Positions 8,672 through 17,449 are shown, counted from the stretch's first letter. The stretch is DNA of 64,000 nt from RZYY01 sp036794825 (GCA_036794825.1 DAIRGA010000028.1:3355-67354); one strand, 5' to 3'. Numbers and translations are program-made. The notes: generated from the letters alone by a model not told the origin.

Positions 8672-10543
8672 ATGAATTTACTTACGGTTGAAAACCTCAC
8701 AAAGTCCTTCGGCGAAAAGCTGCTGTTCGAAAACCTCTCTTTCGGCATCGAAGCCGGGCAGAAAGTAGCATTGATAGCCCGCAACGGCGCCGGCAAAAGC
8801 ACGCTGATCAGGATTCTGGCCGGCGAAGAGATGCCCGATTCAGGGAAAGTGACAATGGGCAACGACGTCACCCTCTCCTACCTTCCGCAAAACCCGCTGA
8901 TGAGCGACGAACAGACCATCCTCGATTATCTTTTCGACTCCGGTAACGACCTGGTTGTGCTTCTCAGGCAATACGAAGAGATAATTACCGGCAACGCCGT
9001 AAATCCGGAGCTGCTCGATAAAGTGGTCAGCCGCATGGACGAGTTGCAGGCCTGGGGATTTGAAGCGAAAATCAGGGAAATTCTCGGAAAATTCGACATC
9101 AACGACCTGAACCAGAAAATCGGAACCCTATCGGGCGGGATGCGCAAAAAAGTGGCGCTTTCCAAAGCGCTTATCGAAGAGGCCAACTTTATCATACTTG
9201 ACGAACCCACAAACCATCTCGACGTGACGATGATCGAGTGGCTTGAAAATTATCTCGACCGCCAGAATCTCAGTCTTTTCGTGGTTACCCACGATCGCTA
9301 TTTCCTGGATAAGGTCTGCAATGTAATTCTTGAACTCGATGGCCGGAATATATACCGTTACAAAGGAAATTACGCCTATTACCTCGAAAAAAAGGCCGAG
9401 AGGCTTGCTGTAGAAAAGGCCGGAATAGATAAAGCCCGTTCGCTTTATTCAGTCGAGCTGGAATGGATGCGCCGCCAGCCGCAGGCCAGGGCTACCAAAG
9501 CCAAAGCGCGCGAGGATGCATTTTATGCCATCGAGGAAAAAGCCAAGCAAAAAGGCGAAGCTGAAACCCGCGATTTCAATGTAAAAATGCAGCGACTTGG
9601 CGGTAAAATACTGGAGCTTAATTACATAAGCAAAAAATTTGGCGACCAGCAAATCCTGAATGATTTTACCTACACCTTCAACCGTGGCGATCGGATAGGT
9701 GTTGTGGGGAAAAACGGCAGCGGTAAGTCCACACTAATGCGCATCATTATGGGAGAGCTAAAGCCCGACAAAGGAAAAATCGTCCGCGGGCAGACCGTCG
9801 AGTTTGGCTATTTTCAGCAGGAAGGACTGCCCATCAGCGAGGATAAACGCATTATCGAAATTGTGAAAGAGATCGGAGAGCAACTTGAGATCAAAAAAGG
9901 CAGCATGACCCCGGTGCAGTTTCTCACCTATTTCAATTTCCATCCTGACGTCCATTACAACTATTTCAGCAAGCTCAGCGGAGGCGAAAAACGCAAACTC
10001 TACCTGCTCACCGTTCTGTTGCGCAATCCCAACTTCCTCATCCTCGATGAGCCCACTAATGACCTCGACATCGAAACCCTCAATAAGCTGGAGGAATTTT
10101 TACTCAACTACGAAGGCTGCCTGATGATCGTTTCTCACGACCGCTATTTTATGGATCATATTGTTGACCATGTATTTGTTTTTCAAGGAGATGGAAAGGT
10201 AAAAGATTACTATGGCAACTACTCGGAATTCTATCGCCAGTTGAAAATCGAAGAAAAAAGAAGCAAATCAGAAAGGGAGAAAAATGCTGAAAAGCCCGTT
10301 TTAAGGGAGAAAAAGCCCTCTAACAAACCCTCCTACAAGCAGATAAAAGAGTTTGAATCGCTTGGCGAAGAGATTCAGCAAATGGAAACCCAGAAGGCCG
10401 AACTGGTTAATAAAATGAACCTGGGTGAAGGCACTCCCGACGATTACCGCATCTGGTCGAACCAGGTGGCCGAACTGATCCGGTTGATTGACGAAAAAAC
10501 CGATCGGTGGCTCGAACTGAGCGAGATCGTTGAAGATGAATAA
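8672..10543 (+). CDS. uup: ABC-F family ATPase, Uup-like
   Basis: Soluble tandem-ATPase protein that acts on ribosomes or nucleic acid rather than as a transporter; it has no membrane segments. 623 residues from the ATG at 8672, where the conserved start MNLLTVENLTKSFG lies. The open frame extends 39 codons further up but with implausible sequence. First cassette: Walker A ARNGAGKST, signature LSGGMRKK, Walker B FIILDEPTNHLDV. Second cassette: GKNGSGKST, LSGGEKRK, FLILDEPTNDLDI. The linker between them carries the basic residues typical of ABC-F proteins. The C-terminal coiled coil (about 560-623, KEFESLGEEIQQMETQKAEL) points to the Uup subgroup. Single gene, convergent with the GT9 gene. Confidence 0.93.
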   Translation: MNLLTVENLTKSFGEKLLFENLSFGIEAGQKVALIARNGAGKSTLIRILAGEEMPDSGKVTMGNDVTLSYLPQNPLMSDEQTILDYLFDSGNDLVVLLRQYEEIITGNAVNPELLDKVVSRMDELQAWGFEAKIREILGKFDINDLNQKIGTLSGGMRKKVALSKALIEEANFIILDEPTNHLDVTMIEWLENYLDRQNLSLFVVTHDRYFLDKVCNVILELDGRNIYRYKGNYAYYLEKKAERLAVEKAGIDKARSLYSVELEWMRRQPQARATKAKAREDAFYAIEEKAKQKGEAETRDFNVKMQRLGGKILELNYISKKFGDQQILNDFTYTFNRGDRIGVVGKNGSGKSTLMRIIMGELKPDKGKIVRGQTVEFGYFQQEGLPISEDKRIIEIVKEIGEQLEIKKGSMTPVQFLTYFNFHPDVHYNYFSKLSGGEKRKLYLLTVLLRNPNFLILDEPTNDLDIETLNKLEEFLLNYEGCLMIVSHDRYFMDHIVDHVFVFQGDGKVKDYYGNYSEFYRQLKIEEKRSKSEREKNAEKPVLREKKPSNKPSYKQIKEFESLGEEIQQMETQKAELVNKMNLGEGTPDDYRIWSNQVAELIRLIDEKTDRWLELSEIVEDE

Positions 10544-10579
10544 TCTGATCGAATCATACTCCACTGATTTTTAATATAA

Positions 10580-11584
10580 TCAACCCGTGGGATTCAGTTC
10601 CCACATCTGATGAACAGCCGAAACCATTCCATCAATGTCCTGTTTCATCATACAATCGAAATGCTTTTTCGGGCAGCTTTTGTAACCGATTTTTGAACAT
10701 GGCCGGCAGGAAAGTCCTTTAACCTCAAAAATCCGGTAACGTTCAGGATTTGCGGGCATGTAAGGATACATCCCCAACTCAGGAACGGTGTTTCCCCAGA
10801 CGGAAATGACCGGTTTTTTGAAAGCAGCAGCGATGTGCATCAATCCGGTATCGTTGCTAATAATCACGCGCGCCTGCTCCACCAAAGAGGCTGACTGGTT
10901 CAGGCTGAACTTGCCACACGCCGACCACACGTGGCTGCCGGCTTCCCTTTCGATCAAATTGCCTTCCGGGGCATCTTCCCTCCCGCCGAGAATTATAACA
11001 GGAAAAGCAACCTTTTTCAGCAGCGCAACTACCTTGTCCACAGGTAACTGTTTGGTTTTGTGCTTTCCGCCGATAACCACGGCCACATAACCACTCCGGT
11101 GGCCATCAGGAATTTCACCCAGACTTACACGATCATTTTCAGGAATAAAATAATCAAGCCCTTCGCCATCATTTCGCACGCCCAACGGATTTACCGCTTT
11201 GAAATATCGGTCAACAATATGAATATCAGGCATCAGGTTGATCTTTAACGCCACCAGCAGCCATTTTTTAAAGTTAAGCTTTGGAAATGCAGAACTTTTA
11301 ACACCAAGACGCCATCTTACTCCCTGCGAACGGAAATTCTTGTGAAGGTCAACCACATAATCATACTTTTCAGCTTTCAGGATAGGGATAACTTCACCAA
11401 TCTTTTTGTCAATAGTGATGATTTTGGTGATATAAGGATTGGATTTCAGCACCGGCGCAAATGCCTTTTTGGTGAGATAATGAATTTCGCAACCGGGAGG
11501 CTGCTTCTTCAGGCGCCGCACCACCGGAGTAGTAAGCACGATATCGCCGATGGAACTGAATCGTATGACGAGAATCTTCTTCAA
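10580..11584 (-). CDS. Glycosyltransferase family 9 (LPS heptosyltransferase-like)
   Basis: Cytoplasmic or membrane-associated glycosyltransferase that adds a sugar, classically heptose, to the lipopolysaccharide core. 334 residues. N-terminus KKILVIRFSSIGDIVLTTPVVRRLK is the family hallmark. The donor-binding half contains VVIGGKHKTKQLP, VIILGGREDAPEGNLIE and ISNDTGLMHIAAAFKKPVISVWGNT. A cysteine-rich tail follows (LSCRPCSKIGYKSCPKKHFDCM), common in Bacteroidota members. The start codon is TTG (11582-11584): the conserved N-terminus begins exactly there and no upstream in-frame ATG is close. Not part of an LPS cluster here; the exact sugar is unknown. Confidence 0.92.
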   Translation of the reverse strand: MKKILVIRFSSIGDIVLTTPVVRRLKKQPPGCEIHYLTKKAFAPVLKSNPYITKIITIDKKIGEVIPILKAEKYDYVVDLHKNFRSQGVRWRLGVKSSAFPKLNFKKWLLVALKINLMPDIHIVDRYFKAVNPLGVRNDGEGLDYFIPENDRVSLGEIPDGHRSGYVAVVIGGKHKTKQLPVDKVVALLKKVAFPVIILGGREDAPEGNLIEREAGSHVWSACGKFSLNQSASLVEQARVIISNDTGLMHIAAAFKKPVISVWGNTVPELGMYPYMPANPERYRIFEVKGLSCRPCSKIGYKSCPKKHFDCMMKQDIDGMVSAVHQMWELNPTG

Positions 11585-11713
11585 TCTGAAATTTTTGGCG
11601 AAAGTAAAGAAAACGAATCTTCCGCCATTGACGTCTCAACGCAGGAGATTTTTGACGTTTCAGATTTAACAAATTCTTAATTTTCAGGCAAATGATTAGT
11701 CCGGTTCTTTTTC

Positions 11714-11721
11714 TAATTTTG
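11714..11721 (+). promoter_or_regulatory. Candidate -7 promoter element for the 11767 gene
   Basis: TAATTTTG, an exact TAnnTTTG match, 46 bp before the ATG at 11767 in the divergent region facing the GT9 gene. Confidence 0.45.
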
Positions 11722-11766
11722 CCTTTCAAAATTTGATTTTCAGGTGTTTACATTAAACCTTATGAA

Positions 11767-11922
11767 ATGAAAAAACTCACCGCTAAGCAAGAAGGTTTCT
11801 TCTCTTCCGGGGCAGCAATACTGGTATTGTTCACTACTATACTCGACCCTGTCATATCCATGATTATCGCCGTTGCTGCCTTTGTCATATTTGCCGGATA
11901 TAAATTTCTGATAGCCGAATAA
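11767..11922 (+). CDS. Small membrane protein, 51 residues
   Basis: Short frame starting MKKLTAKQEGFFSSGA and ending FAGYKFLIAE. A polar N-terminus is followed by two hydrophobic stretches (about residues 16-25 and 28-48) separated by Asp-Pro, so it could be one long or two short membrane helices. No family recognised. Support comes from the upstream TAnnTTTG element, the membrane-protein composition, and the next membrane gene starting 11 bp after its stop. An ATG two codons upstream (ATGAAATGA) makes a minimal upstream frame whose stop overlaps the start codon. Confidence 0.65.
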   Translation: MKKLTAKQEGFFSSGAAILVLFTTILDPVISMIIAVAAFVIFAGYKFLIAE

Positions 11923-11933
11923 GAACCGGAATC

Positions 11934-12311
11934 ATGGAAAGTTTTGCGATCAACGTACTGATTTTCATCTTTTCGGCTACCATTATTTTTCATTTGCTGA
12001 TTATGATGAAGATTGTCCCATCAGGCATCATCTGGGGCGGCCGAATCAAATCTGACAGACAAATGTACCGTCTTGAAATGGTTTCAATATCCCTCAACAT
12101 TATCTTCCTGATTTTTATGCTGATTATCGGAGGGAACCTGAATCTGCCGGTTCATAACACTGTGATCAAAATCAGCCTTTGGATTATGACATGCCTCTTT
12201 TTGCTGAATACGATCGGAAATATTTTCTCTTCGAATAATTTGGAGCGTATGGTTTTTACTCCCGTTACTTTGATTATCACCTGCCTGCTTTTAGTTCTTG
12301 TCCTTTCCTGA
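11934..12311 (+). CDS. Uncharacterised four-helix membrane protein
   Basis: 125 residues, four predicted membrane helices: about 5-27, 48-68, 80-98 and 107-124. A polar loop between helices 1 and 2 contains GGRIKSDRQMYRLE. No motif that identifies a family. Eleven bp downstream of the 51-residue membrane protein and 20 bp before the acetyltransferase gene, so probably one operon. Function unknown. Confidence 0.8.
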   Translation: MESFAINVLIFIFSATIIFHLLIMMKIVPSGIIWGGRIKSDRQMYRLEMVSISLNIIFLIFMLIIGGNLNLPVHNTVIKISLWIMTCLFLLNTIGNIFSSNNLERMVFTPVTLIITCLLLVLVLS

Positions 12312-12331
12312 AATCTTGTCAAACATTGATT

Positions 12332-13105
12332 ATGAGCAAAATAACAAACTTTGTTCGCGTTAATGGAGAAAATTATCTTCAGTATCCCGAAGTAGTGTGT
12401 TTCACTAACACGAAGCATCCAGCCTTTCAACACAAGATCGAATGGCTGAAAATCAGGTTCGCCGAAGGATTAAGGATCAACCTGATCTATTTGGAAGGAA
12501 TTAAGCGCGCCGTCGGTTTTATTGAATATGTTCCGGGGGAATTTGCCAGGCGTGCCGTCTCCGCAAAGGATTACATGTTTATTCACTGCATATATGTCTA
12601 TCCCAATGACATTAAGGGAAAAGGGCTGGGCAGCATGCTTCTGGAAGATTGCATGCAGGATGCGCGAAAAATTGGAAAACATGGGCTGGCTGTTGTTACG
12701 AGCAGTAAAGCATTTATGGCTGGAAGTGCGTTGTTCCTGAAAAACGGATTTATCCTGGTTGATACTGACACTCAGGGAAATGAACTAATGGTAAAAAGAT
12801 TTGATGATGTTCCGATGCCCGTTTTTAACGACTGGAAAGCGAAACTCGCAGAAATCGAGGGACTTCAAATACTTTACTCCAGGCAATGCCCGTGGGTCGC
12901 AAGACTGATTGACGAAATCAAGAACTCAGGGATTTCTGAAAAGCTTGGGATAAAAATCAGCGAACTACAAACTGCCGGAGAAGCACAGCAGGCGCCTTCG
13001 GTGTATGCAGTTTTCAACTTCATCCGTGATGGCCGGCTTCTTGCCGATCGCTACGTCTCCTTCACCCGGTTCAACAACATCCTGAAGAAGGAGCAACTGA
13101 TCTGA
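12332..13105 (+). CDS. GNAT N-acetyltransferase with YoaP-like C-terminal domain
   Basis: 257 residues from the ATG at 12332 (an in-frame TTG lies two codons upstream). The N-terminal GNAT fold (about 1-165) has the acetyl-CoA loop IYVYPNDIKGKGLGSMLLEDC and the following helix. The C-terminal part (about 175-257) resembles the YoaP-like domain attached to some GNAT proteins. It opens with LQILYSRQCPWVARLIDEI, a strand plus a Cys-Pro-Trp (C186) at a helix start, reminiscent of a thioredoxin-type fold. The substrate is unknown. Last gene of the small membrane-protein operon. Confidence 0.85.
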   Translation: MSKITNFVRVNGENYLQYPEVVCFTNTKHPAFQHKIEWLKIRFAEGLRINLIYLEGIKRAVGFIEYVPGEFARRAVSAKDYMFIHCIYVYPNDIKGKGLGSMLLEDCMQDARKIGKHGLAVVTSSKAFMAGSALFLKNGFILVDTDTQGNELMVKRFDDVPMPVFNDWKAKLAEIEGLQILYSRQCPWVARLIDEIKNSGISEKLGIKISELQTAGEAQQAPSVYAVFNFIRDGRLLADRYVSFTRFNNILKKEQLI

Positions 13106-13225
13106 AAGTCCGACTAAACAACATTTTAATAAATATGTGTTTTCTCTTCCTTTGCAAAGGTGGCTGGTAAAACAGGTATTCAGCAGTAACCAATTAAACA
13201 TTTGAATACACTAAAAATCGTGTAA

Positions 13226-15184
13226 ATGAAATCAGATAAAAAATCCATAAAATCTCATCACGGCAATAAATACGCTGATGAGATTTTTAAAAGCATGCAT
13301 GCTGCACTCGAAACATACTCAAACGTGCACAGAGGTAGCGGTCATTTTTCCATTGTAACCACCCACCTTTACGAAACGGCAAGAACTATTGTGCTTGATT
13401 TTCTTGGGTTAGACAGAAAGGATTGGGAGATTATATTCCTGTCTCAACGCAGGGTTTCACAATTTGCCCGGAGCCTCACCCCGGGATGCTATAAGATCCT
13501 TACTGACAAAGATTTTGGTTTGTTCCTGGGAGTGAGTGCGTTAGCAGTGCAAAAAAAAGCATTGCCACCGGGCGCTCCTTTCGAACCAGGGGGAGGGTCA
13601 ACCAGGTTGTACGGTTCAAACTGGGTAATCTGGGCGAAATCACCTGAGAAAAACGAAGCTGGAACCCCTCCGATCATCAATATCATAGGATTTGCCAAAG
13701 CATTGCTATTGATCCAACAGCATGGTGAAGGTATATCTTTTAGTGAGGATTTCCGTGTCTTCACCGCAGATGAAATTCTGTTTCAAGACGAATTGTTGAG
13801 CTTCTCAGGGAAGGATTTGGAAGATAAGTTATGCAACACGCTTATTGGGCGCAATGTACAGGTTCCAACATCTCTTGGGATTAAACCATTCATCAACCTC
13901 GACAACAGCGCCAGCACCCCCACTTTTGAGCCGGTTTTTAGGGCTTTTGTACAAAGCAGTTTTCAATCGGAAAAAGTCAAAAATGAAATAATTAGCAAAG
14001 TCAAACAAATTATTTCGGAAACTTTGGGTGCTCCCCTTAAGGATTACGAAGTACTATTCACTGCAAACACCACCGAGTCAATTAATATAGTGGCACAAAA
14101 TCTATTCGAATCGCTTGAGAATGGGATGGAAAATATTGTTTTGGGAACCACATTGGAGCATTCATCCAATGATCTCCCCTGGCGCAGTGTAAATCAAGCT
14201 TCGAACATCCGGGTGCGGGTTGATAAGGAGGGATTTGTTGATCTTACAGAACTTGAATTCCTTTTGAAAAGCTACAACCAGGATTGGTTGCACGGATCAA
14301 AACGCATCCGGCTGGTCACGGTAGGCGCAGCATCCAACGTTCTTGGCACCTGCAACGACCTCGTTGAGATTGGTATACTTGCTCATCGTTACGGCGCAAT
14401 GTTTTTTGCCGATGCAGCCCAGCTGATTGCGCACCGCAAAGTAAATATGGAGGCTGCCGGAATTGACTTCCTGGCATTTTCAGGTCACAAGGTTTACTCA
14501 CCTTTTGGATGCGGGGTTCTTGTTGCAAAAAAGGGGTTGTTTAATCTAAACCCGGAGAAAGCTGAAGAGATAAGGATTTCGGGAGAAGAAAATGCCGGTG
14601 GCATCGCAGCTTTGGGAAAAGCATTATTAATGCTAAATAAAATCGGATTCGAAATTATCGAGCGTAAAGAATATCAGCTTACCGCAAAAACCCTGAAATC
14701 AATGAAGCTGATTGAAAATTTGAAAATTTATGGAATTCAGGATGAACAATCACAGAGCATGGCAGTAAAAATTGGGGTTATCCCTTTTGAAATTAAAAAC
14801 AAAATGGCCGGTGGTATTGCCCGTAAGCTGGCCCAAAATGCAGGTATTGGTATCCGGTTTGGATGCCATTGTGCACATCTTCTTGTAAAGTTTCTTCTGA
14901 ATTTCACTCCGGTTCAGGAAAAAATACAGCGTTTCGTGCTGCAGCTTTTTCCCGGCCTAACATTACAGGGTATGGCAAGAGTAAGTTTCGGAATTCAGAA
15001 CACCGACAACGATGTGGATGTCCTGATTGAGGAACTGCACCGGATAGCTGGAACCAAAACCTCTAAAGATCAGCAAAATGCCGGGCATTTCAGGGAAAAC
15101 AGGTTCAACTCCGCAGGTTTAAAGAAACAAATTAATGAATTTGTAAAAGACCGGGAATTGCTGGTTTATGGTCGGTTGAGCTGA
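13226..15184 (+). CDS. Class-V PLP-dependent protein with an extra degenerate N-terminal copy
   Basis: 652 residues. The C-terminal part (about 225-620) is a complete class-V aminotransferase/cysteine-desulfurase-like enzyme: INLDNSASTP opening, TTLEHSSNDLPWR, FFADAAQ with the PLP-ring Asp, FSGHKVYSPFGCGVL with the PLP lysine K422, and RFGCHCAH with C547/C549 where desulfurases carry the reactive cysteine. The N-terminal 210 residues look like a second copy with its centre removed. They contain YSNVHRGSG and TTHLYETARTIVLDFLG, typical of the start of the fold. They then jump to PFEPGGGS and EAGTPPIINIIGFAKAL, typical of the part after the lysine. This half has no lysine site. The substrate is unknown; desulfurase or lyase are the best guesses. 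Preceded by 120 bp with no gene. Confidence 0.88.
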   Translation: MKSDKKSIKSHHGNKYADEIFKSMHAALETYSNVHRGSGHFSIVTTHLYETARTIVLDFLGLDRKDWEIIFLSQRRVSQFARSLTPGCYKILTDKDFGLFLGVSALAVQKKALPPGAPFEPGGGSTRLYGSNWVIWAKSPEKNEAGTPPIINIIGFAKALLLIQQHGEGISFSEDFRVFTADEILFQDELLSFSGKDLEDKLCNTLIGRNVQVPTSLGIKPFINLDNSASTPTFEPVFRAFVQSSFQSEKVKNEIISKVKQIISETLGAPLKDYEVLFTANTTESINIVAQNLFESLENGMENIVLGTTLEHSSNDLPWRSVNQASNIRVRVDKEGFVDLTELEFLLKSYNQDWLHGSKRIRLVTVGAASNVLGTCNDLVEIGILAHRYGAMFFADAAQLIAHRKVNMEAAGIDFLAFSGHKVYSPFGCGVLVAKKGLFNLNPEKAEEIRISGEENAGGIAALGKALLMLNKIGFEIIERKEYQLTAKTLKSMKLIENLKIYGIQDEQSQSMAVKIGVIPFEIKNKMAGGIARKLAQNAGIGIRFGCHCAHLLVKFLLNFTPVQEKIQRFVLQLFPGLTLQGMARVSFGIQNTDNDVDVLIEELHRIAGTKTSKDQQNAGHFRENRFNSAGLKKQINEFVKDRELLVYGRLS

Positions 15185-15189
15185 TTTTC

Positions 15190-15197
15190 TACTTTTG
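15190..15197 (+). promoter_or_regulatory. Candidate -7 promoter element for the 15217 gene
   Basis: TACTTTTG, an exact TAnnTTTG match, 20 bp before the ATG at 15217 and directly after the stop of the PLP gene. Confidence 0.45.
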
Positions 15198-15216
15198 CTC
15201 AACAAAAACGCATTAT

Positions 15217-15930
15217 ATGGACAGGAATCACTTATCAGGTTATGGCCGGAATGCTGTAATCATCAACATGTTTGGAATCGTCTTTTCGGGACTGGTTTTT
15301 CCATTGCTGGCAATGATTTTCACCCCTCAACCACCCTGGCAGGATGCAGCGCTGTTTGCTTCCAGTTATCATCCGCTGCAAACGCTTACTTTTTTCTGCG
15401 GGTTTTTTCTGGTAATCGGCTCACTGCTAACCTTCGCTGTCCTTTATCTTACAGCTCCGGCAACTAAAAAATTTCAGGCATTTTCAGGATTGATTATCAA
15501 CGTGGTTTTCACTGCGGTTGTCTTTTTGAATTACATCATTCAAACCACCTATATTCCTTACCTTGCCACACATTTTCCTTCCGAAACCGATATGGTACTA
15601 CCCGTTTTTACTATGGCAAATCCCGGCTCCTTTGCCTGGGCGCTCGAAATGTACGGCTGGGGTGGTATCGGACTGTCGTTCATTTTTATGGCATTCATTT
15701 TCAGCAACAAAGGAATGGAGAAATTACTTAAATTTCTTTTCCTCATCAACGGGATTGCCAGTTGCACCTCAGCTTTGATGACCTCGGTGGACATGACCTG
15801 GCTCTTTTCCAATGCTGGCCTGGCATCGCTGATTATTTGGAACACGCTGGTTTTTGTGATTGATATTTTCCTGTTGAAATACTTCAAAGAAATCGGGACA
15901 GCACAAAACAATGATGCAGATATGATTTGA
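15217..15930 (+). CDS. Uncharacterised six-helix membrane protein
   Basis: 237 residues with about six membrane helices (near 15-37, 52-78, 86-106, 140-162, 168-190 and 197-218). Conserved-looking polar sites in the membrane region include ALEMYGWGGIGLSF and TSVDMTWLFSNAG. No named family recognised. It has its own promoter element and is followed 34 bp later by the DUF3788 gene. Function unknown. Confidence 0.82.
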   Translation: MDRNHLSGYGRNAVIINMFGIVFSGLVFPLLAMIFTPQPPWQDAALFASSYHPLQTLTFFCGFFLVIGSLLTFAVLYLTAPATKKFQAFSGLIINVVFTAVVFLNYIIQTTYIPYLATHFPSETDMVLPVFTMANPGSFAWALEMYGWGGIGLSFIFMAFIFSNKGMEKLLKFLFLINGIASCTSALMTSVDMTWLFSNAGLASLIIWNTLVFVIDIFLLKYFKEIGTAQNNDADMI

Positions 15931-15964
15931 TCTTTGGACACAAAACAATTTTTCAATATTTAAA

Positions 15965-16402
15965 ATGAGCGACAATCCAACCGAAGACATCAGCATCTTC
16001 ACCGATAAAAACCTGCCGCCGGATGAAAAAGTCCTGGCAATAAAATTAGCTCCCACTTATCCGCTCTGGAAAGCTATCAGGGATTGGGTACTGGATAAAT
16101 GGCCGCAAAGCCTGCCTGAGTGGAACTTTCCGGGACAAAAGTTTGGCTGGAGTTTCAGGATAAAAGATAAAAAACGGGCAATCATTTACTTGCTTCCGCG
16201 GGAAGGTTTTTTCAAAGTTGCCTTTGTTTTTGGGGAAAAAGCAACCCGGGAAATCCTTGAAAGCAATGTTTCTATCGAAGTCAAAGAGCAATTGAGGCAG
16301 TCCAGGCCTTACGCTGAGGGTCGGGGAATCAGAATTACCATTAATAAAGAAGCTGATATTCAAGACATTAAAGTACTGACCGAAATAAAAATGAACAACT
16401 AA
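15965..16402 (+). CDS. DUF3788 family protein
   Basis: 145-residue soluble protein. The core WVLDKWPQSLPEWNFPGQKFGWSFRIKDKKRAIIYLLPREGFFKVAFVFGEKA matches the pattern of DUF3788 proteins, common in Bacteroidota and Firmicutes and of unknown function; only the family style is recognised here. It ends ITINKEADIQDIKVLTEIK. Seven bp before the next gene, so it is likely translated from the same message. Confidence 0.8.
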   Translation: MSDNPTEDISIFTDKNLPPDEKVLAIKLAPTYPLWKAIRDWVLDKWPQSLPEWNFPGQKFGWSFRIKDKKRAIIYLLPREGFFKVAFVFGEKATREILESNVSIEVKEQLRQSRPYAEGRGIRITINKEADIQDIKVLTEIKMNN

Positions 16403-16409
16403 AACCACC

Positions 16410-17060
16410 ATGAAAACCGCAAAAATCATCGGATCAACAGGGCTTGTTGGGAGCAAACTCTGCAGCCTGGTTGCTGCGGACAACCGGTTTGAAAAAATCT
16501 ATGCAGTCTCAAGGAAACCGCCGGAGAATTTAACGGCAAAGGTCAGTTTTGTTGACTTTGATTCAGGAAACTACAACATTCCGGCTTGCGTTGATTTTGC
16601 CTTTTGCTGCCTCGGCACAACAATGAAAAAGGCAGGTTCCAGAGAAGAATTCCTGAAAGTTGACCTGAAAATGGTTGCTGATTTTGCCCGAAAGTGCAAA
16701 GCTGCCGGGATTGAAAGACTGGCGGTAGTTAGTTCGATTGGCGCCAACGCAAAATCCTCCAACTTCTATCTTCAAACCAAAGGACGGATGGAGGAAGAAT
16801 TGAAAAATCTTGAGTTTAAAAGGCTGGTAATTGCCCGTCCGTCGCTGCTGCTGGGCGATCGCAACGAAAAAAGGCTGGGTGAAGATATTGGAAAGACAAT
16901 CAACAAACTGCTTGGTTTTCTGATGGTTGGAAAAATTCGCAAATATCGTGGGATTGAAGCGGAAAAAGTGGCCAAAGCGATGATAAAACTCGTTGGTGAA
17001 GGAGAGGGGATTTCCATCACCGAATCGGATGAACTGGAGCGGATTGCAAACGGGATGTAA
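16410..17060 (+). CDS. NAD(P)-binding Rossmann-fold protein (HTATIP2/epimerase-like)
   Basis: 216 residues. The N-terminal dinucleotide-binding loop is IIGSTGLVGSKL; FDFAFCCLGTTMKKAGS-type and RLAVVSSIGANAKSSNFYLQTKGRMEEEL segments follow, the latter with the Ser and Tyr-x3-Lys typical of atypical short-chain dehydrogenases. The RPSLLLGDR segment also fits the HTATIP2/oxidoreductase group. Substrate unknown. It lies directly after the DUF3788 gene and ends at a strong bidirectional terminator. Confidence 0.85.
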   Translation: MKTAKIIGSTGLVGSKLCSLVAADNRFEKIYAVSRKPPENLTAKVSFVDFDSGNYNIPACVDFAFCCLGTTMKKAGSREEFLKVDLKMVADFARKCKAAGIERLAVVSSIGANAKSSNFYLQTKGRMEEELKNLEFKRLVIARPSLLLGDRNEKRLGEDIGKTINKLLGFLMVGKIRKYRGIEAEKVAKAMIKLVGEGEGISITESDELERIANGM

Positions 17061-17080
17061 AAAGTGGAGAGATATAAAAT

Positions 17081-17123
17081 AAAAGCGCCTGAGCATCGGG
17101 AAATCGTTGCTCAGGCGCTTTTT
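17081..17123. terminator. Bidirectional intrinsic terminator, perfect 15-bp stem
   Basis: AAAAGCGCCTGAGCA (17081-17095) and TGCTCAGGCGCTTTT (17108-17122) are perfect reverse complements with a 12-nt loop. A-run on one side and T-run on the other allow termination of both converging genes (plus gene ending 17060, minus gene ending 17141). Confidence 0.9.
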
Positions 17124-17140
17124 GGCCGGATAAATCAGAA

Positions 17141-17449
17141 TTAAAGACTGATCACTGAGTTTTCTGAATCTCCGTATTCGGTTACTTCGAAATTATCGGA
17201 TTCCGGATCGTTGAACCAGCGCTGTCCATCGGCTACATAGCGGAAACGATAGTCGCGGCCGGTTTCTATCTCAAGGGTAGTGGAAAAGGAGCCATCTTTG
17301 AGGGCTTTCATTTCACCGGCTGCCTCATCCCAGTTGTTGAAGTCGCCTACAACACTGATTTTGGCGGCGCCCTGTGCGTCCGATTTCTCAACTTTAAAGG
17401 ATACTTTGCAAATTGGTTTCGACTTTAAAACTTGCTTCTTGATACTCAT
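17141..17449 (-). CDS. Isoamylase early-set / CBM48-like domain protein
   Basis: 102 residues. The single domain shows the glycogen-binding/early-set pattern: VSFKVEKSDAQGAAKISVVGDFNNWDEAAGEMKAL, LEIETGRDYRFRYVADGQRWFNDPES, EVTEYGDSENSVISL. Such stand-alone CBM48 proteins bind alpha-glucans and are common in Bacteroidota. No signal peptide, so cytoplasmic. A TTTCTTTG element (minus strand, 17496-17503) lies about 50 bp upstream and may be its -7 box. Monocistronic. Confidence 0.9.
   Translation of the reverse strand: MSIKKQVLKSKPICKVSFKVEKSDAQGAAKISVVGDFNNWDEAAGEMKALKDGSFSTTLEIETGRDYRFRYVADGQRWFNDPESDNFEVTEYGDSENSVISL

Noticed and set aside
11760..11993. Minus-strand frame of 77 codons covering the 51-residue membrane gene
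   Set aside because: The plus-strand frame has a promoter element, a membrane-protein composition and an operon partner; the minus frame has none.
13149..13160. Perfect palindrome CCTTTGCAAAGG
   Set aside because: It arises from a TTCCTTTG promoter-like element plus its chance complement; too short to call an operator without a second copy.
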